Below, piece by piece: positions 1 through 10,997 of a DNA stretch of 64,000 bases. Source of the DNA: Adiantum capillus-veneris (taxonomy: Eukaryota; Streptophyta; Polypodiopsida; Polypodiales; Pteridaceae). Numbering within the stretch: the stretch's first letter is position 1; each line of letters starts with the position of its first letter. The stretch is from the NCBI GenBank assembly GCA_014529385.2, contig CM043962.1, positions 86,902,680 through 86,966,679 on the forward strand, written 5' to 3'. A program made the position numbers and the translations under genes. The notes beneath the pieces were generated by a model, which was given only the letters and a program-made list of their open reading frames with translations, did no database searches and was not told where the DNA came from.

Positions 1-344
1 TGGACATGCTAACAAAGGTTGAAGAAATACCATAAACCTAGAGGCCTGCAGGCTGCCATCAAGGCCTGTTGAGAAGATGCAGTGGGAAACGATCTGCAAA
101 AGCGTAACGCCAATTTAAGTTCGCAGCCCCAAATCAACCCTTAACAGCATAATCAACTCCCATATCATTGTATATGTACCTATGTTGGCTTTTCTTGTAT
201 AGCTAACAGAATAGCTTTAGAGAACATAAGATTTATCAGGATAATTATTGAACCAACAGTTTAGTTCAACAAGCAGGTATTGCTGACGCGACAAATTTGA
301 CCAGACCATGTGACGGGGGTATTTCTCAGTCCAAGTAAAGGCAT
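1..344. other. Unassigned sequence, no gene seen
   Basis: No open frame or repeat that I recognise. It lies outside the left end of the LTR element that begins near 345. It could be flanking host DNA or an older element. Confidence 0.4.
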
Positions 345-949
345 TTGTAACCAGCTTGGCATTGACAAGTCGGTAAACACACGAACAGACCTAACAACTT
401 TTAACACTTGAACTTCAATAACTCAAAGTGGTCACGACATGACGTGGTGGAGTTCCACTCCAGATGCACTGCCCCAAAGTCTGGCGCCCTTTTTGGTACT
501 TCTTTCTATATTAACTCACTCACAAAGTACAACTACCGGGTCAGAGAGAGACGACATGCCACACGAAATGGCGGAATTCCACCCCAGAGAGTATTGGCCC
601 CAAACTTTGGCGCCCCTTTCGATATTTCTTTATATTGCATCAACACAATACAAGCCAGTACTCCACACTCTCCACCTTCTCTAAGAAGCATGCCCAAGAA
701 TGAGCCCATGGCCTCATATTTAAAGGCCCTAGGCCCCAAAAGCAGTTTACATGAAAAGCCTTCAAACTCAAAAGCATCTAGTCCAAAAGCAATGCTCAAA
801 AGCTGCCAACGTAAATCACGGAAATCCGTACAACTGCCACGTCAACAATCAACACAAAACGCAGAAATCCGTATAATCTGCCACGTCATCATGTCAGCGC
901 AAAATAAGGGTTTTTAGTGCAATTGCCACGTCATCAAACCAGTGCAAAT

Positions 950-985
<36 letters not shown>

Positions 986-1149
986 TTATATGCCTTTATG
1001 TCACTTGGGCCCCATCGGACGGAATCCCATAAGTTGGTAGGACTTCTTCTGCTACTGTTGCTTGTTCTTCTTAGGGTTTAGGCCCCTCAGCCGTGATCTG
1101 AAGGTTGGCTCTGTTCTTCATTGACTTGACACGTCAGCAGTTTGTGACA
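345..1149 (-). repeat. 3' LTR of element G
   Basis: Matches 2607-3225 plus 4638-4727 along most of its length. Shared stretches include TGGCGGAATTCCACCCC and ATTGGCCCCAAAC. Unlike the other LTR it carries a second diverged copy of a roughly 110-bp module, near 430-540 and 540-650. A (TG)n tract at 955-983 is much shorter in the partner LTR. The right end, TTTGTGACA, borders the polypurine tract. The left end is uncertain by about 40 bp. Confidence 0.7.
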
Positions 1150-1165
1150 TCCCCCCTTCTTGAAA

Positions 1166-2131
1166 GAGAGTAATCGTCCACGATTACAGCATATCTACAA
1201 AACAACTCAAGTTAGCTCGAAAATTTCCGAGGAACAATCAGTTTCCTCTTTTTTTTGTTAAGGAGTTGGCTTCTCCTTTTGGCTCTTCTGTTAAGGAGTT
1301 GGCTTCTCCTTTCGTCCAGATCGGAACTCTTGATATTCCGGCGTAGTAAAATTAGCCATCACACCAAGACCGCACTGATCTTCGACGGGTTTCTTGATGC
1401 ACTAAAATTACATACCCAAGCAATCTCATCCAATTAGGAATATTCAGTAGTCGGCACATCACAATGCAACACAAATGCTCACATATGCATGTTACAAGAC
1501 ACAACAAACAACGCCGTTGAGCACTCCCCCGAGACAAACGGTCTGCTGTATGAAGCTACTCAACGACTACCTCGTCACTCCCCTGCAAATAACCTAAAAA
1601 AGTCCGGGCCATGAGCTCAAAGGACTGTACAACTAAACGCTCCCCAGATCGCAGTCTGCATCGCTTGGAGGTTTTCAAACATACGAAGAAACACTCCCCA
1701 AACATCGGCCTGCGTCGTTCCGAGGTTCAAACAATACCAGAACAGTATTTCTCACTTCTCCACCCGGGAGTAAAATCACTAATCAATTCAGTATTAAAAC
1801 CAAAGTCAAACAGTTCAAGTCGACACCAAGACAAGTTCAAAACAGATACCATCCATTTTAAACAAATTCCAAACATGATCACCAAACAAGTTCTCAAACA
1901 GATTTAAAACTTAAAAAGCAATCTCGACACCAATCGAGCTTGAAAAGTTGACTGCCTTTCCATCCTGAAACCTGCACCAAAAATTAGGGTTAGGTTCATT
2001 CCACAAGGTCATAGCCGACCGCAACATGGTCCATTAGCTCTTGGACAGATAGTGTCCATTTGGCGGCGAAGGTAGTCCCAAAACAGCAATCACACCAAAC
2101 CTTCAAGGTCATCAGCTCGTAAAGAGAACAT
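1166..2131. other. Non-coding interior of element G
   Basis: Almost 1 kb between the polypurine tract and the gag remnant with no convincing coding frame. A complete element would carry protease, reverse transcriptase and integrase here, so an internal deletion is likely. Confidence 0.5.
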
Positions 2132-2368
2132 CTACTGAGAGATGTTGAGAAATTTCAAGTTATAATATGCTAGGGTTTCCATGGCAAGCATTTCAAGATA
2201 CCCCACTCTGCCAGAAGTTGCACTCCAAAGGAAGATGTCAGAAACCATACAACTTCGGGCAAATATTTTCTTGAAAGCTTGCCAAGTCCTTGGAGTGTGT
2301 GGCTTGGTAGCTATAGACATCAACATATGCGTGGCACTGCTTTTGAGAAAAACAGTGACTTGAAACAA
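2132..2368 (-). pseudogene. Gag remnant of element G
   Basis: A short reading frame contains VTVFLKSSATHM and, about ten residues on, PRTWQAFKKIF. This pattern resembles the capsid core of Ty3-type gag, where an alanine- and tryptophan-rich helix precedes a PxTWxxFxxxF stretch. The usual WW pair is lost. The frame is far shorter than a full gag and no zinc knuckle follows. It sits just inside the primer-binding site, where gag is expected. The family call is an inference from these motifs; the protein is not functional. Confidence 0.55.
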
Positions 2369-2606
2369 ATCTTGGATCCTTCTCTTGCAAGTGATCTTTT
2401 TGGCTTATGCCCTGTAAGACATGAGCGGTGAAGACGAGAGCGCCTCCGATGCGCGATAAAGTAAGGATGGGAGTGGCTAATAAGTCCAGAGTCGGGACCC
2501 GAAGATACTTCAAATAAAATTCCATTCGTCTCTGGTTTGCTCTGTCTACTCTTTTATAGGACCGATATGCTTTCAGAAAAGCACACGCCTGATGCTCTAA
2601 TACCAC

Positions 2607-2684
2607 TGTCACAAGATGGGGCACCACATGCCAATAGAAAAGAACAGACTGAACAGACTTTTAGCACTTCAATAACAATTGAAC

Positions 2685-2726
<42 letters not shown>

Positions 2727-3225
2727 CACGCGACACGGAGTGGCGGAATTCCACCCCAAAGAGTATTGGCCCCAAACCTTGGCGCCCCTTTCGGTATTTC
2801 TTTATATTGTACCAACACAGTACAAGCCGGTACTCCACACACTGCACCTTCTCCAAGAAGCATGCCCGAGAATGAGTCCATGGCCTCATATTTGAAGGCC
2901 CTAGGCCCAAAAAGCAGTTTACATGAAAAGCCTTCAAACTCAAAAGCATCTGCTCCAAAAGCAATGCTCAAAAGCTGCCAATGTAAATCACGGACATCCG
3001 TACAACTGCCACATCGGCAGTCGATGCAAAACGCGAAAATCCATACAGTCTGCCACATCATTATGTCAACGCAAAATCAAGGTTTTTCGTACATTTGCCA
3101 CGTCATCAAACCAACGCAAATCCTTTTGTGTGTGTGTGGGTCTTGCTTTATTTATATGCCTTTATGTCACTTGGGCCCCATCGGACGGGGTCCCATAAGT
3201 TGGTAGGACTTCTTCTTCTAATGTT
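2607..3225 (-). repeat. 5' LTR of element G, first part
   Basis: Begins TGTCACAAG one base after the primer-binding site and runs up to the Penelope-like insertion. The LTR continues at 4638-4727. A (GA)n tract occupies 2691-2723. Confidence 0.75.
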
Positions 3226-4624
3226 ATATACCTTCATAAGTTCAGAATAGTCTGAACTCACGAATTATAAGAGGGAATAAAGCACTCATAAAACTATAAA
3301 AGCAAGGGACACACGAAAAGAAAAGAAAAACAAAAACAAACTAAATAACTAACTAAATCACTTTGATTGCTTCGAAACAAAACTAGATAAAACAAAACAT
3401 TATTAACTTAAAAATGTTTTCAGAAAAGGCATGTGTAAAATAAGTTGACGCAACTTACTTGGCTTAAAACAAGTACTCAACTTTAAGCAAAAAAAGGATA
3501 AGACATCTTAAAAACTTAATCCTAGAAATCAAACTTCACACAACAACCTATAACGGAAGACATTCTTAAGTCTTCAGGTAAGCTAAATATGAAATCGAAA
3601 AATGAATACTACTACAAACCTACGAAGAGCAAAGAACCAAACTTGACAATATATGATCTCAACTTCACTGCTTGTACAAACAGGAAGAATAAGATTATCA
3701 CCTTTATCATGCATAGCTTGGACAACAGCTATGACATCCCTACTCACGTCGTCAGTGCCCAAGAGTAGGTGCAGGTTTATATAGAGGTCATTCATGCTTT
3801 GAACGTACTCTACAAAACCAACGAGCTGAGTTTCTATCACCCTCCGGAGGTGATAGGCATACTCAGCCATGATAAAGGCTAGCAATTGTCAAGCTATAGT
3901 GAAAATACTAGAAGCGCTAAAGATCAAAACAACATAAGGTGTTATTACGTCAAACAATAAGTGGGCTTTTTAGCTCCCCACTTCTATTGAATTTACTATT
4001 GATTATCTTGAACATTCCAAAGGAAGAAACACTAAAAATAAACTTACTACGATGCAAAAATGAACGAACTTTTTTCATGATTCTTTTGAATGAGTATCCT
4101 TTTTCAACTAGTAAAGAAATAAGATGGCAAGATTGAACAACAAAAGTAGATTTACTAGAACAAAGACGAGAAAATCTAAATAGTTGAGAGAAAATGACAC
4201 CGTACTTAGCTAAATGTTCGAAGAAATGTGAGGCATGCGGATGATTTTTAGATTGGCATATTCTGGTTCAAGGCGCTTATCATAGATATCTACTTCTAAT
4301 CCCAAGGGAGTCTGAAAAATCTTAAGGTCTAAAAAGGCACAACAATCACTATTTGTGGTACAGTTGAGTTCACAAAACTCCTTGGGATAAATCCCTCCGC
4401 CTACAGAACTCGAATTCAAGTATATAAAATCTTGAAAAGATGGAACGTCAGGGACAAAAAGATCATCTACAAAGCGTATTACATTGCATAACTTGTGCAA
4501 AAATATTGGGCAAGTGTTAGCAAGGACAAGACTCTCCATAAAATCAAACTCATAAGTAAAAAGATAGAAATTAGCAAGAAAAACAGCACAATTGGTGCCC
4601 ATAGGGATACCAATTGTTTACTTG
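3226..4624 (-). mobile_element. Penelope-like element, 5'-truncated, with 13-bp target duplication
   Basis: A 1.4-kb insertion inside the 5' LTR of element G. It is flanked by a perfect 13-bp direct repeat, TTCTTCTAATGTT, at 3213-3225 and 4625-4637, and the uninterrupted LTR at 1040-1060 shows what the target looked like. The insert starts, on the minus strand, inside a reverse transcriptase at the GIPMGTNC motif. It therefore lacks its 5' half, as expected after incomplete target-primed reverse transcription. The left (3') end is AT-rich and includes the short palindrome GTTCAG-AATAGT-CTGAAC at about 3240-3257. I see no GIY-YIG endonuclease motif in the remaining 3' part, although a decayed one could be missed. 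Confidence 0.75.
3950..4617 (-). pseudogene. Penelope-like reverse transcriptase, truncated and frameshifted
   Basis: Reads GIPMGTNCAV, then RFVDDLF (the catalytic box), IYPKEF, CCAFLDLKI and PHISSNI down to about 4210. After a frameshift near 4205 it continues with YGVIFSQLFRFSRLCSS and LVEKGYSFKRIM to a stop at 3950. This order (GTN, xxDD, FLDL, PH-SNI, QL-R-SR-C) is characteristic of Penelope-like elements and not of LTR or LINE enzymes. The palm aspartates are kept. The fingers domain is missing because of 5' truncation. A separate frame at 3583-3885 on the same strand (MAEYAYHLRRVIETQ...) lies downstream but I cannot assign it. Confidence 0.75.
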
Positions 4625-4637
4625 TTCTTCTAATGTT

Positions 4638-4727
4638 GCTTGTTCTTCTTAGAGTTAAGGCCCCTCGGCAGTGATCTGAAGGTTGTCTCTGTTCTTCTCT
4701 AACTTGACACATCAGCAATTTGTGACA
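4638..4727 (-). repeat. 5' LTR of element G, second part
   Basis: Resumes the LTR after the 1.4-kb insertion. It matches 1046-1149 closely, including TTCTTAG, GGCCCCTC and GTGATCTGAAGGTTG, and ends in TTTGTGACA at 4727. Confidence 0.75.
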
Positions 4728-5690
4728 CTCTTCCGAGAGAAGGTGCAGAGCTTGGGGTACCGGCATTGTACCGACTTCAAGCAATATAAAATTTTAAAAA
4801 ACGAAAGGGGCACCAACGTTTTTGGCCAGTGCTCCGCCACTCCCCGTCTCGAGTGTCGTGCATCTCTTTTAGTTCCGTGTTATTTGAAGTTCTTAAAGTT
4901 GTTCAATCTATTCTTTTTCATTGGCACGTGGTGCCCATCCCCGTGTCCTGAGAGGAGGTTTGCTCACAGTTGTAGATGAGATCATCACCTGATTCAACCC
5001 TTCTCTGGTGCACCTTTGACATGGTATAAGAGCCGCAGCGTGCTCTCGAATCGATTGCTGATCTATGCGAGTTTTTGGTGCTGAATTTCCGCACTGAAAA
5101 GAAACAATTTGTTGTCTTTTTCTGTGTTTCCACTCATTCGGGGCTGATTTCGGTTGTAGTAGGCAGATTTGAAGATTTTCAATCTCAGAACTCTCTAAGG
5201 ATCAAGATCCTCAAAACGAACACGCTTCTTGGATCTGCTTACCACCTCGAAAGTCCACTTTTTGCCCAAATAACCAGGGGAAATCCGCTGATTTCTTTTT
5301 CTTCCGAGGGTGCTTTAAGCTTTTCATCAACTGATTTGTCTTCTTTTCAAGAGCTGTGTCAAACTCTTTTTGCGAGTAGAGTTTCCGCTTTTCTGCACTC
5401 GGCTTTGCTTATTGTTTCATAACAATCCTGAGAGTAAAATCAACGGCCTCTTGCCATCTAGAGTGAATCTCGTCAAGCAGGTAAGCCTTCAGGTGATTCA
5501 CATATTTAGGATCTTTGGAGTACTTTATCAATCTTTTCATACAACGTTCTGTTGAGGTTCTTCTCCAGACATTTGCCAAAATCTCCGTTGGTTTCCACGC
5601 TCGATTTAAGCTTTCCCTGCAGACTAACCGTCCGAGGGGTGTCGTCTCTATCGTGGCTCCAATCTATGCCTAGTGTACATTTGGAGTGAT
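4728..5690 (+). other. Putative LTR end, primer-binding site and leader
   Basis: At 5022-5033 TGGTATAAGAGC resembles the initiator tRNA-Met binding site and follows TTGACA, so 4728-5021 may be the end of a plus-strand LTR. I found no matching copy after the integrase at 7299 and beyond, so its link to the chromovirus is uncertain. 5034-5690 has frames but nothing recognisable as gag, which suggests that gag, protease and reverse transcriptase are deleted. Confidence 0.4.
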
Positions 5691-5693
5691 CAC

Positions 5694-7280
5694 CAAGCAC
5701 GGTGGTCACAATTTTTCGAGCAATTTGGTGGTTTGATTGAATGTGCGCCTGGAAAAGCTAACCCTGTTGTAGATGCGTTAAGTCACACAGGACAGACCAT
5801 GGCTCTTGAGTCAAGATCCACAGTTTCTATTCAAGGTGTCTCTTTCGACAACATGAAAAATCAGTATGTAGATTCCGAGTTTGGTTAGCAATGGTTGCAA
5901 ACTCTTGCTTCCCAAGGGCCCAGCAACTATCTCATTCGTGAAGGTTTGTTGTATTTTCGTCACCGTCTATGTATGTTGCCCTCTCTCAGGACAGCCATAT
6001 TGCACGATGCTCATGACTCTCACGGGTGGGCACAAGGGAATGAACACCACTTTGAAAAAAATAGAACGATTCTTTTATTGGCCTAAAATGCGAAAAGATG
6101 TGTTTCGTTATGTCACAGAGTGCACCATTTGTCAGAAAGTAAAAGCCCCTAGGGGTAGGCAGCAGGGTCTCGATATACCGTTGCCTATTCTCGAAGGACC
6201 TTTTCAAGATATCTCTATAGATTTTGTGACTAATCTTCCACCTAGTTTGCATGCAAGGAAAACACAGTGCTTGACAATCGTTGATCGTTTCAGCAAATTT
6301 TGCATGTTAACTCCTTGTAACTTTGTAAGGCCACAGTCACTCCACAAGACGTAGCATGGTTGTTCATCAAGCATTGGTATCCCCTCTATGGTTTGCCAAA
6401 GTCAATCGTTTCAGATAGGAATGTTAAGTTCACGTCAAATTTTTGGCGGGCTCTCTTTGAAAATTTTGACACAAAGTTAAATTTTTCATCTGCTTTTCAT
6501 CCACAGTTTGATGGTCAAACAAAAATTTACAATCCGTTGGCTTTTGATGTTTTAAAGTCTTAAGTGCATGATCAACAATCTCATTGGGAGCTCTATCTCC
6601 TATTAGTCCAAGCAATCTTGAATTACTCTTATTTCTCTGCCATTGATAGAACTCCGTATAAGGCAGCTTTTGGCCGTCCGTTCCGGTCTCTTTTGACTCA
6701 TTCAGTTAGTCAATTGCCTGATGCCAATGCTAGAAGTCAATCATTGGATGAGATTACTGAGAGTGTGAAGCTTCGGCTAAGCAAGGCTCAAGAGTCTTAT
6801 TCACAGCAGGCTAACAAGCATCGTCAGGATGTTACTATCAAGGAAGGGGATTGGGTCTATTAGAGAATCATGAAGCAACGTCTTAAGCAAGTCGGGAAGA
6901 AGTGCCCTAAGTTGTCTTTCAAAATGTATGGTCCATTCCCTGTCATTAAAAAGATCAACGAGGCCTCTATGAAATAGCAATTGCCTAACTCATGGTCAAT
7001 GCACAACGTTTTCCATGTTTCTTGGCTGAAAGTGTTTCAGGTACACCTCCAACGGACGTTTCCGAAGAAGAACCAGAAGATGAAGCCGAAGTTATGGAGC
7101 CGGAGCAGGTCTTGTTACATCGGTTTTGCCATGGCTCGAAGAAACAAGTGCGACAATATTTTTTGAAGTTCAAAGATCAAGGAACCCACGAAGCCATGTG
7201 GGTTCATGAAGACTTTTTCAAAGATCACCCAAAGTTGTTGGCAGACTACAAGGAAGCCATCAGCTCGGTACCAGTACCTC
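5694..7280 (+). pseudogene. Ty3/Gypsy chromovirus pol fragment: RNase H end, integrase, chromodomain
   Basis: The fragment opens in the end of RNase H (QARWSQFFEQFGG, then GKANPVVDALS). Next come the integrase zinc finger (GHKGMNT...FYWPKM...CTICQ, 6020-6150) and the core, with DFVTNLPP at about 6225 and SDRNVKFTS at about 6412. The third catalytic position reads GQTKIYN instead of GQTE, so the glutamate is lost. Further on are the DWVY motif (6850), the SWLKVFQ stretch (about 7020) and a chromodomain-like tail (QYFLKFKDQGTHEAMWV, about 7150-7210). Frameshifts and stops occur near 6350, 6562, 6862 and 7020. It is a dead copy of a chromodomain-bearing Ty3 lineage. Reverse transcriptase and gag are absent. 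Confidence 0.85.
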
Positions 7281-7298
7281 ACTTAAAAAAGGAGGGGA

Positions 7299-8314
7299 TG
7301 TCACGTGCACATCTAACCCTATGTGCATGTGGACAAGTGCATGTGGACAAGCTATCCCAGTTCTAGGGTTCAAGTTAGCCTAGGAAGTGTTCTGGCACCC
7401 TTGTGAGCCTGTGCGCAGGCCGTGCATGTCCAGGCACTTAGAATAGTTGCATACCCTCTATTGCACACAACAATCTTTAGCATGACATTCAGTACCCATC
7501 ATGAGCATTTTCCAAAGCATAGAACCCTTTTTGCCAAAGTACACATTTTTCACTTATTTATTAATAAGTGACTTTTGTTGAAATAGTAGGTAGGGCAAAT
7601 TGCTAGAGCTATAAAAGAAACCATTGGGCACTCAGTAGAAGCAAATGAAGCAGGACACAAAAGGGCAGGCACCCGCACTAGAGCAGGCAGGCACCCACAG
7701 GTCCCAACGTTTTTCTCAAGATCAGCCCAACGTTTTTCAGCCTCAAGCAATCAACATTTTCAGCCACTACCACCAGCGTTTTCAGTTTTCAGCCCTTAGC
7801 CTCGCAAGCCAATTTTCCCGTCAAGACCCAAATCAGCCTAGCGTTTTTAGAATTCAACAGATCAGCCTGGCGTTTTCAAATTTCAGCCAGATCAGCCAAC
7901 GTTTTTTCATTTCAGCCCTAGTCCGGCGAAGCAGTTGCAGATTCGGGCCGCAGTACCGCGACAGTAGCAGATCCACAGCAGAGCATCTAGCATTTTCAGT
8001 TTTCAGTCTTGACGCCGTCATTGTCGACACCATTGTCATCGACATCGTCATCGTCATTGTCATCGTGATCCCTATCTTGAAGACGACACTTTTGTCGCCA
8101 TCGTCGCAGATCCCAGACTTGACGACGACACCATCATCGTCATCGTCATAGTCTCCATCGCCGTCGTCGACATTGTCATCATCAAGTCCATTGTCATCAT
8201 CAAGTCCACAGCATCTAGACCATTGTACCAGATTTGTGCAATCTATAGCATAGACCTCTCGCGCCATAGAGAGGGGGGTCCTTGGAGGGAGGTTTAAGGA
8301 CCATCTGATGTCGT

Positions 8315-8375
<61 letters not shown>

Positions 8376-8600
8376 GCATTCCACTCTCGTGTTTGTGCAT
8401 TGCACATTCTCTCATTAAGTCGAGGAAGGCTCTCCCTTTCTCTAAGTAAAAGGAACCTTGAGCACTTACTCTTCACTCATCCTGAGCCATACACATCATT
8501 CGCTTCCGCGGCCCGCTTAGCACTTGAGTCCGTTCCTTTAGAGGGTAAAGTTACAAAACTAGAGTCCTGGGGATCTTTACATGTATCCAACTAGATTACA
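7299..8600 (+). repeat. Probable 3' LTR of the chromovirus
   Basis: A polypurine tract (AAAAAAGGAGGGGA, 7285-7298) is followed at once by TGTCACGTGC, the expected start of an LTR. A TATA box, TATAAAAG, lies at 7610-7617, consistent with a U3/R boundary. Beyond it come degenerate AACGTTTTCAG-like repeats, a GTC/ATC-rich stretch (8018-8205) and a (CT)n tract. The right end is a guess based on GATTACA at about 8595; no second copy is in the window. Confidence 0.5.
8319..8370. repeat. (CT)n microsatellite
   Basis: About 26 uninterrupted CT units. Reading frames across it on the minus strand encode RE/ER runs and are not genes. Confidence 0.95.
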
Positions 8601-9959
8601 CCTGTTCTGGCAAAATTTCGGTAGCATAACCGCCCCGAAGCTCGTCCTGAACAAATCCCGTTGCTGGAACTCACTTCCACGGACTTAAACCCTCTGTTTT
8701 CAGCCCAAAAACAGCTCGCTGTATTTACTGGTTTTTACCCTGCTTTCAGCCCTAAACAGTCCTGAAACTGTCCTCTAACAGTGGGGACTGTTCCCAATGC
8801 TTCTGGCATCCATACGGCTACAAAACGGTCCAAAAACAGCACATAACGAGCGCTGGAAATGCACCTATAAGGTGAGGTTATCACCCTCACCGGTGCCTGC
8901 TTTTGGAGTTGCAGTTAGCTGCTACTGTTCCTGCTCAAAGAGGCTCTTGCCTCGGCACAGAAGCATAAGACCACACAACTGTACATAGGTCAAATGAAGA
9001 GCCCTCGTGGGGCATCACGTTATTGCACGTAGGGGAGAGAGAGAGAGCAGTATAGAGTGTGCAGGACATCACTTCTTGCACTACACTGTACATGAGAGGG
9101 AAAGCTTGCAGACAAAAGCTCTCAACCTGTGACAAGTTCTCAATGAAGCATCCCCCCCAACATAAATCGAACGTCCCTCTCTTCTACGCTTGACCTGTAA
9201 TGCATCTGTGAACAAACAGATGCAAAAGGGGAAGAGTTCTATGGCTGCCAAAACCTGCGTATCGCTGAAAACGCAGCAAAACAGCCTTGTAAAACGCATC
9301 TAATACCTTCCAATGCTGAAAACGAGCTCCTTAGTCCTAGGTAAACTCATGGGAAGCTCAAAAATGCAGAGAAATGGCTGAGAATCAGAGTTATCAGCCT
9401 CCAAAATTGCTCCAAAAAGTTAGATACGAGTTATGTTCTCCAAGACTTAGTAAATTGGCCAGAAAGTGACACTTGGCACTCATACATGCAATTTCCCCGC
9501 ATTGGGCTTCCCGCTTAAAAATCTCTCAACTGGTGCATTAGCTAACTTTGCAGCAGAGTAATAAAATGTTCCCCTTGTCATTCTGAAGCTAATGGACGCG
9601 AACAAGTTTTGTGGCCCATAATTGCAGATTCCTAAATTTTAGGAAATGCTCCCATTGGACTCCCACTGGTCATCTGACCATCTTTCACCACTAGGACCAC
9701 GTCCAAAAATACAGTGTAGCCCAGTTCTCGGGTGATTTTCTCTGGGTAACCCCACCTTGTCACTATGCCTCTATAAAGTTAATTTCCTAGTATCCATAAA
9801 CTTATTAAGTGTGGCGAGGGGACCTAGATGACTTTGAATTGAGCCTAGACACCCTTTTACTACTTGAATTCCAGTGCCGACCAACTTTCCAACTGCGGGT
9901 AAAACTATCATTTCACATTGGCCATACAATGTCCGATCATTTGCAACTTCAAAAGGAGG
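8601..9959. other. Unassigned region
   Basis: Mixed-composition sequence without a convincing coding frame on either strand. Short frames at 8797-8988, 9081-9299 and 9771-9977 lack recognisable domains. It may hold the rest of an LTR or the 5' part of the LINE that follows. Confidence 0.4.
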
Positions 9960-10014
9960 GTCCCAAAAATTAAACAAAAATCATTCGAAAGAAACCAACA
10001 ACTCAAGTTAGCAA

Positions 10015-10478
10015 TTGCCACGTCCTCGAGACAAACTACCTCCCTTCCAATACTCATTGGATACCCCCTCTCCGACTCTTACACAGTTCGAGATCACCAA
10101 GCTCATTCGCCAGGACATGACTCGGCTGGACACCAAAAGGACTTGGATTCAACCGACACAGGAATTGGGCACGAAGATGGCTTTCTATAAAGGGCATCTT
10201 CTCTGGCTCACTGAGGATGGTTTTGTGGTGAGGCCCAGATACATGGACACCCACTTATCTCACGGGATATGGTGTGCTATTGGCCAGATACGCACATCTT
10301 CACACCACCTTCGGGTGGAGACTGGCAAATACATCGTAGTGTCAACAGAGGCCAAGACATGTTCCCTATGTCATACGGAGGCTAAGACAGAGTTGCACTA
10401 TGTATGCCATTGCCCAGTTTACTATGAGATACAAGGTCGCTTCCATTGCTTGTTCAGAGAAGGCTTTATACCTCTTTC
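10015..10478 (+). pseudogene. LINE ORF2 C-terminal part, upstream of an LTR insertion
   Basis: The frame contains LSHGIWCAIGQIRTSSHHL followed by ETGKY and a cysteine-histidine box of the form C-x2-C-x8-H-x4-C (CSLCHTEAK, ELHYVCHCPVY). This box is the C-terminal zinc-binding motif of many non-LTR retrotransposon ORF2 proteins. At 10478 the frame is cut in the codons for PLS by element A. It resumes at 17054 with RVMGYED in the correct register. No reverse transcriptase core is visible upstream, so the 5' part is truncated or too decayed. Confidence 0.7.
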
Positions 10479-10797
10479 TGTTAGGATGCGAGGTTTTGTT
10501 GCATCTCTTGTGTGAACAGTCTCTTCCACCTATAAAGAACCTCTTACAACCTTTGTGTAAAGCACCACCACTTGTATTTGTGCATAGGCAACCACCTCTT
10601 GTGCTCATGTGTCAAAAGGCTGTCTATCTGTAAAAGCCTATATAGAAGCACATTCTGCTGAATATTTGTAACCTTTATCATTTTGCAATATATCCTATTG
10701 TATTGTGCAATAGTCTCTCTCTCAAGCTCTACACTAACCTCTCCAAAGCATGCCATTAACATGAATGGCACACTAATCCACCCACCTTAAACCTACA
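10479..10797 (+). repeat. 5' LTR of element A
   Basis: Starts TGTTAGGATGCGAGG and ends ACCTACA. It matches the copy at 16707 through GTTTTGTTGCATCTC, TCCTATTGTATT and CCATTAACA. Compared with the 3' copy it lacks about 20 bp around 10535. Confidence 0.9.
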
Positions 10798-10997
10798 ACT
10801 GGTATTAGAGCAGAACACGGACCCTGTTTAGATAGTGAAGCAATAGGGCAACTGGTATAAAGCCAAGAATTGAATTGGTAGGAGCTCAATTACCGCAATC
10901 GATTAGTGCATAAAGCAAGACTAGGTTATAATGCGTAATTATTGAGCCCAAAACCTATTGCAATCACTCGTGTAAGGATAGTGGCTCTGATACCAGT

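Larger units (their letters stand above)
345..4727 (-). mobile_element. Non-autonomous LTR retrotransposon, family G
   Basis: A minus-strand element with two related LTRs around a short interior. The right (5') LTR abuts a primer-binding site at 2594-2605, whose reverse complement TGGTATTAGAGC is one base from the usual initiator tRNA-Met match. The left (3') LTR ends at 1149 next to a polypurine tract at 1150-1165 (read on the minus strand). The interior of about 1.45 kb holds only a gag remnant, with no protease, reverse transcriptase or integrase, so the element depended on others. Its 5' LTR is split by a Penelope-like insertion at 3226-4624. The left end is approximate: homology between the LTRs runs out near 345-380 and I could not find a matching target duplication. 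The J element at 56660-58705 has a related LTR. Confidence 0.75.

Noticed and set aside
3583-3885. 100-residue frame downstream of the Penelope-like RT, considered as its endonuclease
   Set aside because: No GIY-YIG motif or conserved R/E residues could be placed, so no function was assigned.
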